NCBI RefSeq assembly: GCF_003574445.1
Contig: NZ_KZ984549.1
Span: 124,001 to 188,000 of the forward strand
DNA: 64,000 nucleotides
Direction of reading: 5' to 3'
From: Streptomyces sp. YIM 130001
Lineage (GTDB): Bacteria; Actinomycetota; Actinomycetes; Streptomycetales; Streptomycetaceae
Each line of letters opens with the position of its first letter. Position 1 is the stretch's first letter. The notes under the pieces are model-generated. The model did not search any database. It was not told where the DNA came from and worked only from the letters and a program-made list of their open reading frames with translations. Shown piece after piece: positions 8,939-17,758 of the stretch. Both the position numbers and the translations under genes were made by a program.

Positions 8939-10042
8939 ATGAAGTCGACCGCTCAGCTGGGCCGCACCACCGTCAGAACCCTGGTCGCCACCGGGCTTTC
9001 ACTCAGCCTCGCTCTCACTGCGGGCGCCTGCGCGAAGTCCGAGGACGACGGGGGCAGCAAGGACAAGGACAAGGGCGCATCCGGAGACGGCGGCCAAGTG
9101 GTCGCCGACCCGAGCACCGGTAGCGGAAAGACCTGCACCATCGAGCAGTTCGGCAGCGAGAAGATCGACCTGAAGAACGCCACGGTCGGCTTCTCGCAGT
9201 CCGAGAAGGAGGCCAATCCGTTCCGTATCGCCGAGACGGCCTCCATCAAGGCCGAGGCCAAGAAGCGCGGCATCAAGCTGCTCACTGCCAACGCCCAGAC
9301 CCAGTTCTCCAAGCAGATCAGCGATGTACAGGACCTGATCGCCAAGGGCGCGGACCTGCTGGTCATCGCACCGCTCAACTCCGACGGCTGGGGCCCGGTG
9401 CTGCGCGCGGCCAAGGCCAAGAAGATCCCGATCGTCACCATCGACCGGAAGATCAACTCCAAGGCCTGCAAGGACTACGTGAGCTTCATCGGCTCCGACT
9501 TCGTCGAGCAGGGCAAGCGCGCCGCCGACCAGATGATCGAGGCCACCGGCGGCAAGGGCGAGGTGGCGATCCTCCTGGGCGCGCCCGGCAACAACGTCAC
9601 CACCGAGCGCACCAAGGGCTTCAAGGACCGGATCAAGGAGAAGGCCCCGAAGCTGAAGGTGTCCTTCGAGCAGACCGCCGAGTTCTCCCGCGAGAAGGGC
9701 CAGCAGGTCACGGAGCAGCTCATCCAGTCCAACTCGAAGATCGGCGGCATCTACGCCGAGAACGACGAGATGGGCCTCGGCGCGGTCACCGCGCTGAAGA
9801 GCGCCGGCAAGAAGGCGGGCGACGTCAAGATCGTCACCGTGGACGGCACCCGCAACGCGGTCCAGGGCATCGTCGACGGCTGGATCTACGGCGTCGTCGA
9901 GTCCAACCCGCGCTTCGGTCCGCTCGCTTTCCAGACCCTGGACACCTTCACCAAGGGCGAGAAGGTCTCCCAGGACATCGTGATCAAGGACTCCGCGTAC
10001 ACCGAGAAGAACGCCAAGTCCGACCTCGGCAAGGCGTTCTGA
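8939..10042 (+). CDS. Sugar ABC transporter lipoprotein binding subunit, YtfQ-like (367 aa)
   Basis: The extracytoplasmic sugar receptor of a CUT2-type ABC importer. The N-terminus is a lipoprotein signal with a lipobox ending TAGAC, then an acidic/Lys linker. The mature part resembles E. coli YtfQ (galactofuranose binder): VGFSQSEKEANPFRIAET, TANAQTQFSKQISDVQDLIAKGAD, VIAPLNSDGWGPVL, EFSREKGQQVTEQLIQ, YAENDEMGLGAVTAL and VTVDGTRNAVQGIVDG. The ATG at 8939 is preferred over an upstream ATG at 8855 because it directly precedes the signal peptide and follows GGGGAC. It is the first gene of a four-gene operon with the ATPase 2 nt downstream. A furanose ligand is suggested by YtfQ similarity but not shown. 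Confidence 0.9.
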   Translation: MKSTAQLGRTTVRTLVATGLSLSLALTAGACAKSEDDGGSKDKDKGASGDGGQVVADPSTGSGKTCTIEQFGSEKIDLKNATVGFSQSEKEANPFRIAETASIKAEAKKRGIKLLTANAQTQFSKQISDVQDLIAKGADLLVIAPLNSDGWGPVLRAAKAKKIPIVTIDRKINSKACKDYVSFIGSDFVEQGKRAADQMIEATGGKGEVAILLGAPGNNVTTERTKGFKDRIKEKAPKLKVSFEQTAEFSREKGQQVTEQLIQSNSKIGGIYAENDEMGLGAVTALKSAGKKAGDVKIVTVDGTRNAVQGIVDGWIYGVVESNPRFGPLAFQTLDTFTKGEKVSQDIVIKDSAYTEKNAKSDLGKAF

Positions 10043-10044
10043 CC

Positions 10045-11697
10045 ATGACCGTCGCACCACAGGCGCCGGGGCAGCCGCCACCGGAGCACGCGGCGCCCGC
10101 CCTGGCCGTCACGTCCCTGACCAAGCAGTTCCCGGGCGCTCTCGCCCTGGACGGCGTGGACTTCGAGGCCCGGGCGGGCGAGGTACACGCCCTCATCGGC
10201 GAGAACGGCGCCGGCAAGTCCACGCTCATCAAGGTCCTCACGGGTGTGTACCAGGCCGATGCCGGCCAGGTCCGCTACCTGGGTGACGAGGTGCGTTTCG
10301 GCACTCCCCTGCAGGCGCAGGACGCCGGGATCTCCACGATCTACCAGGAGGTCAACCTCGTCCCGCTGATGAGTGTCGCCCGCAATCTCTTCCTCGGCCG
10401 CGAGCCGCGCGGCCGGCTCGGGCTGATCGACTTCCGCTCGATGCACCGGGCGGCGGACGAGGCCCTGCGGGACTTGGGCGTACGGGTGGACGTGACCCGC
10501 CCGCTGCGCACCCTCGGCGTCGGTGCCCAGCAGATGGTGGCGCTGGCCCGCGCGGTCTCGGTCGACGCGCGGGTCGTCATCATGGACGAGCCGACCTCGT
10601 CGCTCGAACCCCGCGAAGTGGCGACCCTGTTCGGGGTGATCCGGATGCTGCGGGACCGCGGGATCGCGGTGATCTACGTGAGTCACCGCCTGGAGGAGCT
10701 GTACGAGATCTGCGACAGCGTGACCGTGCTCCGGGACGGCCGACTCGTGCACACCGGCCCGATCGCCGAACTCGACAGGCTGCGGCTCGTCGCGCTGATG
10801 CTGGGCCGGGAGATGGGCGAGGTCCGCGACGAGGGGGTCACCAAGTTCTCCGGTGAGCACGCTGCGGTCGGTGAACCCGTGCTGCGGGCCGCAAACTTGA
10901 CGCTGAGTCATACCCTGGATTCGGTCTCGGTCGAGGTCCGTCCCGGCGAGGTCGTCGGACTCGGTGGACTGCTCGGATCCGGTCGCAGCGAGACCGCGAA
11001 GGCGATCGCCGGCGCACTGCCGCCCGACTCCGGCCGGGTGGTGGTGGCGGGCGCCGAGGTGCGTACCGGATCCACACCGGCGGCGATCCGGGCGGGTATC
11101 AGCCTGCTCCCGGAGGACCGCAAGGCGGAGGGCATCGTGCCGGGGCTCTCCGTACGCGAGAACATCGCGCTCGCCGCGCTGCCGGGCCTGTCCCGGTTCG
11201 GTCTGGTCGACGAGTCGCGCATCGACCGCATCGTGGAGACCTTCATGAAGCGGCTGCAGATCAAGGCGTCGAGCCCGCACCAGAAGGTCGGCGAACTCTC
11301 CGGCGGCAACCAGCAGAAGGTGCTGCTGGCCCGCTGGCTGGCGATGCAGCCCAAGGTGCTGCTGCTCGACGAGCCGACCCGCGGCATCGACGTCGGAGCC
11401 AAGGCAGAGGTGCAGAAACTCATCGACGAACTGGCCGAGGACGGCCTCGGCGTGCTGTTGATCTCCTCGGACATGGAGGAGCTGGTGGAGGGTTCGGACC
11501 GCGTGGTGGTCCTCAAGGACGGTGGTGTGATCGCCGAGTTGGCGGGCGACCAGGTGACCGAGGACATGCTGCTGCGCGCCATCGCGGCGCCCGCTTCGGC
11601 AGACGCCGCGCCGCCGCCCGACGGTCCCGCCGACGCCGCTGCGGACAAGGCGGCGCCCAAGGTCCCCGGCGTACGCAAGGAGGTCGGGGATGACTGA
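10045..11697 (+). CDS. Sugar ABC transporter ATPase, tandem nucleotide-binding domains (YtfR-like, 550 aa)
   Basis: The energy-coupling ATPase of the importer, with two fused nucleotide-binding domains as in the CUT2 family. The first domain has Walker [10 protein letters not shown], a degenerate signature (VGAQQMVALARAV) and Walker B VVIMDEPTSSL. The second has a weak Walker A region (GLLGSGRSETAKAI), a canonical signature [15 protein letters not shown] and Walker B VLLLDEPTRGI. This asymmetry is normal for RbsA/YtfR proteins. A C-terminal Ala/Pro-rich tail of about 35 residues is extra. It starts 2 nt after the binding-protein stop and overlaps the next gene by 8 nt, which implies translational coupling. 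Confidence 0.92.
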   Translation: MTVAPQAPGQPPPEHAAPALAVTSLTKQFPGALALDGVDFEARAGEVHALIGENGAGKSTLIKVLTGVYQADAGQVRYLGDEVRFGTPLQAQDAGISTIYQEVNLVPLMSVARNLFLGREPRGRLGLIDFRSMHRAADEALRDLGVRVDVTRPLRTLGVGAQQMVALARAVSVDARVVIMDEPTSSLEPREVATLFGVIRMLRDRGIAVIYVSHRLEELYEICDSVTVLRDGRLVHTGPIAELDRLRLVALMLGREMGEVRDEGVTKFSGEHAAVGEPVLRAANLTLSHTLDSVSVEVRPGEVVGLGGLLGSGRSETAKAIAGALPPDSGRVVVAGAEVRTGSTPAAIRAGISLLPEDRKAEGIVPGLSVRENIALAALPGLSRFGLVDESRIDRIVETFMKRLQIKASSPHQKVGELSGGNQQKVLLARWLAMQPKVLLLDEPTRGIDVGAKAEVQKLIDELAEDGLGVLLISSDMEELVEGSDRVVVLKDGGVIAELAGDQVTEDMLLRAIAAPASADAAPPPDGPADAAADKAAPKVPGVRKEVGDD

Positions 11698-12652
11698 TCT
11701 CGCCCTGCGCCGCCCCGAGTTGGACCGCGCCCGTGCCCTGCGCCTGCTGCAGGACTACGGCGTCTACGCGGGCGTGGTCGTACTGATACTGGTCAATGTG
11801 CTGATCACTCCGAACTTCGTGTCGGGTGAGAACTTCCGCACCCAGGCCGTCCAGGTCGCCCCTGTCATGATTGTCGCGCTCGGTATGGCGCTGGCGATCG
11901 GCTCGCAGGGCATCGACCTGGCGGTGGGGTCGGTGATGGCCCTGTCCACCTCGCTGCTCTCGCTCTATCTGGGGTACGGGCCGTGGGTCGCGGTCCTGAT
12001 CGCGATCGTCGGCGGCATGGTCATCGGCCTGGCGAACGGCTCGTTGATCGCCTTCGTCGGGGTCCAGCCGATCGTGGCGACACTCGCCCTCATGGTGGCC
12101 GGGCGCGGACTTGCCCTGGTCCTCCTCCCCCAGCTCAAGGACGTCCGGGACCCGGGCATGGCCACGCTCGGCTCCGGCAGTGTGGCCGGCATCCCGTACC
12201 TGGTCATCATCGCCGCGGCGCTCGCGGTCGCGGTGGCGTTCGTGGTGCGGCGCACCACGTTCGGACGCCAGCTCCTCGCGATCGGCGACAGCCGGCCCGC
12301 GGCGCAGCTGGCCGGCCTGCCGGTTCGCAGGGTGCTGATCATCGTCTACGTGGTCTCCGGTGCGCTCGCGGCGATTGCGGGTGTGATCGCCACGGCACGC
12401 CTCACCGCGAGCGACCCCACCTCGCTCGGCAATCTGATGGAACTGTCCGCGATCACCGCGGTGGTGGTCGGCGGCACACCGCTGACGGGCGGCCGGGTTC
12501 GGATCGGCGGCACGGTGGCCGGAGCCGTCCTGATCCAGCTCCTCACAGCCACCCTGATCAAGCACGACCTGCCGCCGTCCTGGACGCAGATCGCGCAGGC
12601 GATCGTGATCATCGCCGCCGTGTACGCGGCGCGGGAACGGGGGAAGCGATGA
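11690..12652 (+). CDS. Sugar ABC transporter permease 1, YtfT-like (320 aa)
   Basis: A CUT2-family membrane permease. It has eight to ten hydrophobic segments, the conserved GIDLAVGSVMALSTSLLS region, GLANGSLIAFVGVQPIVATLALM and the C-terminal GGTPLTGGRVRIGGTVAGAVLIQLL. It overlaps the ATPase gene by 8 nt and the second permease by 4 nt (ATGA), so the operon is translationally coupled. Two different permeases with one double ATPase is the YtfT/YjfF arrangement. Confidence 0.9.
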   Translation: MTDLALRRPELDRARALRLLQDYGVYAGVVVLILVNVLITPNFVSGENFRTQAVQVAPVMIVALGMALAIGSQGIDLAVGSVMALSTSLLSLYLGYGPWVAVLIAIVGGMVIGLANGSLIAFVGVQPIVATLALMVAGRGLALVLLPQLKDVRDPGMATLGSGSVAGIPYLVIIAAALAVAVAFVVRRTTFGRQLLAIGDSRPAAQLAGLPVRRVLIIVYVVSGALAAIAGVIATARLTASDPTSLGNLMELSAITAVVVGGTPLTGGRVRIGGTVAGAVLIQLLTATLIKHDLPPSWTQIAQAIVIIAAVYAARERGKR

Positions 12653-13680
12653 CCACCGACACGACAGGACCGGAAGTACAGGCGAAGGACCCGACGCCGA
12701 GTACCGAGCAGCCGCTCGGCGCCAGCCGTTCCGAACGCCTCACCGCGCTCGCCCAGCAGCACGGGGCCCTGGTCGCACTCGTCGTCATGGTGCTGGTCGC
12801 GAGTCTGAGCTTCGACTCCTTCCTGACCGGCGACAACCTCGAGAACATGGCCGTGTCCTCCGCGTTCCTCGCGGTCGTGGCACTGGGCATGACGTTCGTG
12901 ATCATCACCGGGGGCATCGACCTCTCGGTGGGCTACGTGTTCGCACTCGGCGGCGTACTGGCCGCCTGGGGATCGCGGCACGGGACGCTGGTCGCCCTGC
13001 TGCTGCCGCTCGCTGTGTGCGGCCTGATCGGCCTGGTCAACGGGCTCCTCATCGCCCGGGCACGGCTCGCTCCGTTCATCGTGACGCTGGCTGCGATGCT
13101 GCTGGCCCGCGGGCTGCTCCTGTCGGTGACGGACGAGGGCTCCGAGACGTACCTGGTCGACAAGGACTCCTTCTTCGCCCGGCTCGGCCAGGAGAAGCTC
13201 CTCGGCATCGGTCTGCCGGTGTGGATCACAGTGGTGCTGTTCGGCGTGGGCGCACTCGTCCTGCGGCGCAGCCGCTTCGGGCAGTACGTGTACGCGGTCG
13301 GCGGCAACGAGGACGCGGCCGCCCTGATGGGCGCCCCCGTGGCCCGTACGAAGATCGCGGTGTACACGCTCTCCGGGCTCTGCGCCGGACTTGCGGGTGC
13401 GCTGAACGCGGCCTGGCTGATGTCGGGTGTGACGATCCTCGGCACCGGCATGGAGCTGGAGGCGATCTCGGCCGTAGTCATCGGCGGGACACTGCTCACG
13501 GGTGGCTTCGGCTTCATCAGCGGCTCGCTGGTCGGCGTGCTGCTCCTGAAGGTGATCCAGAACGTGATCAACCAGATCGGCTCGCTCGACTCCGCGTACC
13601 AACAGGTGGTCAGCGGCGCCTTCTTGGCGTTGGTCGTGATCGCTCAGACGTGGTTGGGACGGCGCCGCAGAATGCTGTGA
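12649..13680 (+). CDS. Sugar ABC transporter permease 2, YjfF-like (343 aa)
   Basis: The second CUT2-family permease of the importer. The start is the ATG in the ATGA overlap with the preceding stop; the upstream continuation of the frame is only shadow sequence. After a 35-residue hydrophilic head come the transmembrane segments and the family motifs GITGGIDLSVGY-like (ITGGIDLSVGYVFALGG), LVNGLLIARARLAPFIVTLAAM and GGTLLTGGFGFISGSLVGVLLLKVIQN. It is the last gene of the operon and is followed by a hairpin terminator at 13714-13752. Confidence 0.9.
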   Translation: MTTDTTGPEVQAKDPTPSTEQPLGASRSERLTALAQQHGALVALVVMVLVASLSFDSFLTGDNLENMAVSSAFLAVVALGMTFVIITGGIDLSVGYVFALGGVLAAWGSRHGTLVALLLPLAVCGLIGLVNGLLIARARLAPFIVTLAAMLLARGLLLSVTDEGSETYLVDKDSFFARLGQEKLLGIGLPVWITVVLFGVGALVLRRSRFGQYVYAVGGNEDAAALMGAPVARTKIAVYTLSGLCAGLAGALNAAWLMSGVTILGTGMELEAISAVVIGGTLLTGGFGFISGSLVGVLLLKVIQNVINQIGSLDSAYQQVVSGAFLALVVIAQTWLGRRRRML

Positions 13681-13713
13681 CCGCCGATCCGGCCACCGCG
13701 ACGGGGTGTCCGT

Positions 13714-13752
13714 CGCACCGGGGCATCCGTTCAGGAGGGGAGCCCCGGTGCG
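13714..13752. terminator. Bidirectional hairpin terminator
   Basis: An 11-bp perfect stem (CGCACCGGGGC at 13714-13724 with GCCCCGGTGCG at 13742-13752) lies in the gap between the convergent permease and YciI-type genes. Confidence 0.75.
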
Positions 13753-13758
13753 GTCGGG

Positions 13759-14307
13759 TCAGCGCCGTCCGCCGAATTCCCAGCTGTGGACCTCTACTTG
13801 GGCGTACCGGTGCGGGGCGAGAACGTCCCGAGCGGCATCGGGAGACGGGGCCCGCAACAGGGCGGCAGTGCCGAGCCAGTTGGCCGCGTCGTCCGACAAC
13901 AGAGGCCCATGGGCGATGAGTCGGCCGTCCTCGGTCGGGCGTTCCAGGTCCGAGACCGGGTCCGGGGCGAGCCCCAGGACGAAGTAGCGGTCGCTCCCCT
14001 CGCTGCCGCCCGGGAAGTCCCACATGGTGCGGCCGAGGGAGTTGCGCCAGCGGCGCAGCAACACGTCCCGGTACACGCCGGCCTGGAAGTTGGGCTCGTC
14101 GAAGGCGAAGGCGCGGGCCGCTGCGGCATCCGGCAGGTCGAGGATGTGCAGGCTCCCGGTGAGAGTGTCACTGCCCGCGGCGAACGTCGGCCCCCGGGCG
14201 ATCATCTCCTTCGCGTATCGGTCCATGTACGACCAGTGCGACTCGATCAGTTCACCCCGCAGCGCCTCGGACTCGGAACGGTCGCGGTGCCAGCACAGGT
14301 ACTCCAT
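13759..14307 (-). CDS. YciI-domain protein (182 aa)
   Basis: A small cytosolic alpha/beta protein with a YCII-type ferredoxin-like domain at the N-terminus (MEYLCWHRDRSESEALRGEL, HWSYMDRYAKEMIARGPTF, SLHILDLPDAAAARAFAFDEP, YRDVLLRRW). The second half (YFVLGLAPDPVSD, IAHGPLLSDDAANWLGTAALLRA) looks like a second, diverged copy of the same fold. The biochemical role of the family is mostly unknown. It is convergent with the sugar permease gene and follows a LysR gene on the same strand 43 nt away. Confidence 0.75.
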   Translation of the reverse strand: MEYLCWHRDRSESEALRGELIESHWSYMDRYAKEMIARGPTFAAGSDTLTGSLHILDLPDAAAARAFAFDEPNFQAGVYRDVLLRRWRNSLGRTMWDFPGGSEGSDRYFVLGLAPDPVSDLERPTEDGRLIAHGPLLSDDAANWLGTAALLRAPSPDAARDVLAPHRYAQVEVHSWEFGGRR

Positions 14308-14350
14308 GCCGCCGCACTCTCGCCGAACGCGGCCGCGAAATCAACCGTCC

Positions 14351-15208
14351 TCAAGATGCCCCGACGGCATCGACGGCGGCAGCGACGAAAGAGGCGACCA
14401 GGCGGCGGCGGTCGTCCTGCGACCAGGCGAGGACCAGTTCGCTGTCGGGGGCGTCGGTCACGGGGCGGTAGACCAGGCCGGGGTCCATGGGCTCGGCCAG
14501 CGAGCTGGGCAGGATCGCCACCGTACGCCCCAGTCTGATCATGTGCAGGGCCTCGGCCGCGTCCGTGACCTCGGGCCCGTGCGCGGCATCAGGTGCTCCG
14601 GTCCAGCGCACACCCTTCCAGCGTGGCAGCGGCTCCTGGGCGAGGTCGGCGAGCGTGATCTGCGCGCTGGAGGCGAGCCGGTGGTCCGGCGGCAGGATCG
14701 CCACACGGCCTTCGACCCGCAGCGTCTCGTGGTCGAGTCCGGTCATGTCGTCGAACGGCGCGTACAGCAGGGCGACATCGGCACGGCCGTCGCGGACGTG
14801 GTCGGCGCGGTCGGTGGCTCCACCGAAGAGGATGTCCACCTGGCGGGCGTCCGGCCGGTCGGCGTAGGCGGCCAGGATGCCCGACAGCAGATTGGCGTCT
14901 CCGCCGGGTTTGATCACCAGGCGCAGGTGGGCCTGCCGATCGCCGGCCCGGCGGGCCTTCTCGGCAGCCGCGCCGACAGCGTTGAGTGCGTGCCGGCCGT
15001 GGTGCAGCAGCGCTTCGCCTGCGGGGGTCAGGGCGGTACGCCTGCTGGAGCGCTCGAGGAGGGTCACTCCGAGTCGGGATTCCAGCCGCCTGACCGCCTT
15101 GGACAGGGCCGGCTGCGCGATGGCCAGGCGAGCAGCGGCGTGACCGAAATGCAGCTCCTCGGCCACGGCGACGAAGTACTCCAGCTCTCGGGTCTCCAGT
15201 TCGGCCAT
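14351..15208 (-). CDS. LysR-family transcriptional regulator (285 aa)
   Basis: A DNA-binding regulator with the typical N-terminal winged helix (LEYFVAVAEELHFGHAAARLAIAQPALSKAVRRLESRLG, then RTALTPAGEALL) and a C-terminal co-inducer domain with low family-level detail. It is divergent from the Dabb gene at 15303 with 94 nt between the starts. That gap holds a CAGGCAT/ATGCCTG inverted repeat (15239-15245 and 15284-15290), a plausible target. The inducer is unknown. Confidence 0.9.
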   Translation of the reverse strand: MAELETRELEYFVAVAEELHFGHAAARLAIAQPALSKAVRRLESRLGVTLLERSSRRTALTPAGEALLHHGRHALNAVGAAAEKARRAGDRQAHLRLVIKPGGDANLLSGILAAYADRPDARQVDILFGGATDRADHVRDGRADVALLYAPFDDMTGLDHETLRVEGRVAILPPDHRLASSAQITLADLAQEPLPRWKGVRWTGAPDAAHGPEVTDAAEALHMIRLGRTVAILPSSLAEPMDPGLVYRPVTDAPDSELVLAWSQDDRRRLVASFVAAAVDAVGAS

Positions 15209-15238
15209 GCTCCGAGACTACCGTCGCATCGATTCCTG

Positions 15239-15290
15239 GCAGGCATGGAACGAGAACGGACGGATCTTGGACGGTCGCGCGAAATGCCTG
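15239..15290. promoter_or_regulatory. Inverted repeat in the LysR/Dabb divergent promoter region
   Basis: CAGGCAT and ATGCCTG, spaced by 38 nt, lie in the shared intergenic region. The wide spacing suits a looped or two-site LysR arrangement, but this is only a candidate. Confidence 0.3.
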
Positions 15291-15302
15291 TTCTCTGGAG
15301 GC

Positions 15303-15620
15303 ATGATTCACCACACGATGATCGTTGCGTTCGACCATCCGATTCCCACCGATGAGCTCGACGCCTACCTCAGGGAGTTCGAGGAGCTCGTGAGCGGGTC
15401 CGGTCTGGTCGAGTCGTTCGCGGCCCGGCACCATATCCGCGTCCCGGGTGACGACCACTCCCCCGTGGCCGTCGCCAGCGCGGTCCTGCAGCTGCGTCTG
15501 GCCGATCTCGACGCTCTGAACGCCACGTTCACGATGCCGGGGGCGCTCGATCTCATCCAGCGGTGGCAGGGCCGCCACCCGTACAAGGCGATCTGGGTCA
15601 ACCACGAGCCGCTGACCTGA
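15303..15620 (+). CDS. Dabb (stress-responsive A/B barrel) family protein (105 aa)
   Basis: A small dimeric alpha+beta barrel-type protein, seen in MIHHTMIVAFDHPIPTDELDAYL, a central LVESFAARHHI region, and the C-terminal MPGALDLIQRWQGRHPYKAIWVNHEP. Such proteins bind small hydrophobic ligands or act as accessory enzymes; no catalytic residues can be named here. The ATG at 15303 gives the family-like MI-H start, but a GGAGG sequence ends only 1-2 nt before it; an alternative ATG at 15318 would be 16 nt away, so the start is slightly uncertain. Divergent from the LysR gene, which probably controls it. Confidence 0.7.
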   Translation: MIHHTMIVAFDHPIPTDELDAYLREFEELVSGSGLVESFAARHHIRVPGDDHSPVAVASAVLQLRLADLDALNATFTMPGALDLIQRWQGRHPYKAIWVNHEPLT

Positions 15621-15685
15621 GCAACCACTGGGCCCCGCAGACCGGTCGAATGGCCCGGCGGAGGCTCCCGGCTTACGTTGGATTC

Positions 15686-16558
15686 ATGCGGCTCAGAGCA
15701 CCCGGGCCCTGCGCGCTCGTGCTGGTGGCAGCGGTCGGTCTGGTGCCGGCCGGTGGCGCCGCGCACGCCGCCGACCCGGTCTCCACGGTGACGTTCGGCA
15801 AGGCGGACCGCACCGAGGCACTCGCTTACTGGACTCCGCAGCGCATGCGCGATGCGGGGGCCGCGCTGGACGAGGGCGCGACGCCCGCGAACCTGAAGCC
15901 CTGGAAGGGCCCGCGGATGGCCGCCGTCGGACGGCTCTTCTTCGTCGACGACAAGGGCAACGACTCCTGGTGCACGGCCACTTCGGTGCCCGGCCGGAAC
16001 CGTTCGACGGCAATGACCGCGGGGCACTGCGTGCAGTTGCCCGCCTCCCCCGGCAACCACCACATCTCGATGGTGTTCGTGCCGGCCTACGCCGAGGGCA
16101 AGCAGCCCTACGGGGCTTACGCGGTACGAGGGTTCGCCATGCCGCGCTCCTGGGAGCAGGACGACAAGGTCGATGTCGCGGCCCTGGCGGTCGACCCCGG
16201 CGACGGCCGGGATCTCGCGGACGCGGTGGGCACCCTGCCGGTGGCCTTCACCGACCGGCCGGGCGGCAGGGTCACGGTGTTCGGCTATCCGGCCACGAGC
16301 CCGGAGCGCGGCGAGCGGCTGCTCTTCTGCGCCGGGACCGCTCGCGCCGCGGACGGCCACGCCCAGAAGGTCCCCTGCGGCATGGGCGGCGGCGCGAGCG
16401 GCGGGCCGTGGCTCGCCGGCTTCCACCGCGATCAGGGCCGGGGCACGGTGGTCGGAGTGACGAGCTACGGCGACTCGGCTACGGAAAGCAGCACCACCTC
16501 GGCGGAGCTGCTCGGCCCGGACGCGAAACGGGTCCACGACCGGGCTCAGGGCATGTGA
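15686..16558 (+). CDS. Secreted trypsin-like serine protease (290 aa)
   Basis: An exported chymotrypsin-fold peptidase. The ATG at 15686 starts a clear signal peptide (RLRAPGPCALVLVAAVGLVPAGGAAHA), so the longer upstream frame is rejected. The triad is visible: His in MTAGHC, Asp in KVDVAALAV and Ser in GGGASGGPW. Cysteines in WCTATS/GHC and LLFCAG/VPCG can form the two usual disulfides. No strong ribosome site is seen, with only a distant GGAGG. Similar streptomycete proteins are annotated as V8-like or trypsin-like peptidases. It is convergent with the kinase-like gene, with a GCCGACCGGTCGGC palindrome at 16589-16602 in the gap. Confidence 0.85.
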   Translation: MRLRAPGPCALVLVAAVGLVPAGGAAHAADPVSTVTFGKADRTEALAYWTPQRMRDAGAALDEGATPANLKPWKGPRMAAVGRLFFVDDKGNDSWCTATSVPGRNRSTAMTAGHCVQLPASPGNHHISMVFVPAYAEGKQPYGAYAVRGFAMPRSWEQDDKVDVAALAVDPGDGRDLADAVGTLPVAFTDRPGGRVTVFGYPATSPERGERLLFCAGTARAADGHAQKVPCGMGGGASGGPWLAGFHRDQGRGTVVGVTSYGDSATESSTTSAELLGPDAKRVHDRAQGM

Positions 16559-16605
16559 GTACCGCGCGTCGAGCACGATCTGCCGATCGCCGACCGGTCG
16601 GCCTG

Positions 16606-17724
16606 TCACGGCAGTTGCCCCGATCGCTGCGGATCCGAGAGAGCCCGTCGGACCGCGGCTGCCGGAAACGGCGTGCGCTTGCTCCGCGTGACGAGCCGGT
16701 GATGGAAGTCGTCCAGGACGATGGCGTGCCGCGCATGCCGGTCGATGATCGCGCCGATGCCGGGCGGCACGCCGTCGGGTCGGCGCCCCTCCACCCAGTC
16801 ACGCAGGAAGGCTCCGTGTTCACTGCCGCCCCTGACGTCGTCCGGCAGATAGTGGCGAAGCAGATGGCTCGGCGCGAAGGAGCGGTCATACACGAGGTGA
16901 TCGGTGAGGAAGTCGGCTTCCTCCGCCGAGAGTTCGAAGTCCCGGCTCGACGCGAGCCCGAAGTCCGCGAAGTAGACCTGCCGTCCGTCGGTCAGCAGAT
17001 TGGCGAAGTGTGCGTCGAAGTGCACGAGCCCGTGGGCCCTCATGAACTCCGTCCCCCGCAGGAGTTCGTCTTCCACCCAGAGATACGGCGACGGGCCGCA
17101 CGCGTCCTGCTGGGCCGTGTCGCGGATCTCGCCGAGTCGGCCGGCGAGGGTCTGCGGCACGCGCTCCAGGAAGAGGACCAGACTGTGCGAGGAACTGCCG
17201 ATGGCCTCGAGCCGACGGCCCACGGCCGGTGACCCTTCCCAATGTGCGACGGCCCCCTCGACGCCGCCGAACTCGTCGGCGAAGTCGGCAGGGGGACGGT
17301 CCGGGAGCACCCGCCAGTGGTACAGCAGGGGGAAACCCGCGTACGCGTCCCTCAGGACCCAGCCCGTGGTGATGATGTGCGTGGCCAGCTCTCGCCAGGC
17401 TCCGAACCCCGTCGAGCCCACCCCGTACTGGTAATGGAGGGGCAGCCCGAACAGGTTCGCGGTGGACCGCAGGTGCTCCGGCTGCAACTCGATGTCCGTC
17501 AGCGGCACCCGCTTGACGAAGACGCCCCTCCCCTCGATCTCCAGCTCCGCCGACCTGCCTCCGATACCGGAGCCCAGACCCGGCGCGGCGGCCACGGCAT
17601 CCGCGAGTCGCCGATCACTGAACAGCGACAACCGTGCACCCACGGCCGCGTAGGCGGACGTTCGTGCGGCATGCCCTGACCCGGCCCCCTCAGGCGGCGG
17701 CTCGGGCACAGCGTCGGGAATCAC
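16606..17724 (-). CDS. Protein-kinase-fold protein (372 aa)
   Basis: A cytosolic protein with protein-kinase-like fold signatures. The Lys of GVFVKRVPL is the likely ATP-anchoring residue, HGLVHFDAHFANLL is a catalytic loop of the HxDxHxxN type, and VYFADFGLASS supplies the metal-binding DFG. The loop is closer to atypical or aminoglycoside-phosphotransferase-type kinases than to Hanks Ser/Thr kinases, and no transmembrane helix or PASTA tail is present. The substrate could be a protein or a small molecule. It lies 35 nt downstream of glgC on the same strand, so read-through from glgC is possible. Database annotation of relatives is inconsistent, to my memory. Confidence 0.65.
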   Translation of the reverse strand: MIPDAVPEPPPEGAGSGHAARTSAYAAVGARLSLFSDRRLADAVAAAPGLGSGIGGRSAELEIEGRGVFVKRVPLTDIELQPEHLRSTANLFGLPLHYQYGVGSTGFGAWRELATHIITTGWVLRDAYAGFPLLYHWRVLPDRPPADFADEFGGVEGAVAHWEGSPAVGRRLEAIGSSSHSLVLFLERVPQTLAGRLGEIRDTAQQDACGPSPYLWVEDELLRGTEFMRAHGLVHFDAHFANLLTDGRQVYFADFGLASSRDFELSAEEADFLTDHLVYDRSFAPSHLLRHYLPDDVRGGSEHGAFLRDWVEGRRPDGVPPGIGAIIDRHARHAIVLDDFHHRLVTRSKRTPFPAAAVRRALSDPQRSGQLP

Positions 17725-17758
17725 GCCGTCGATGATGCCAGGCGGCGGGACACGACTC

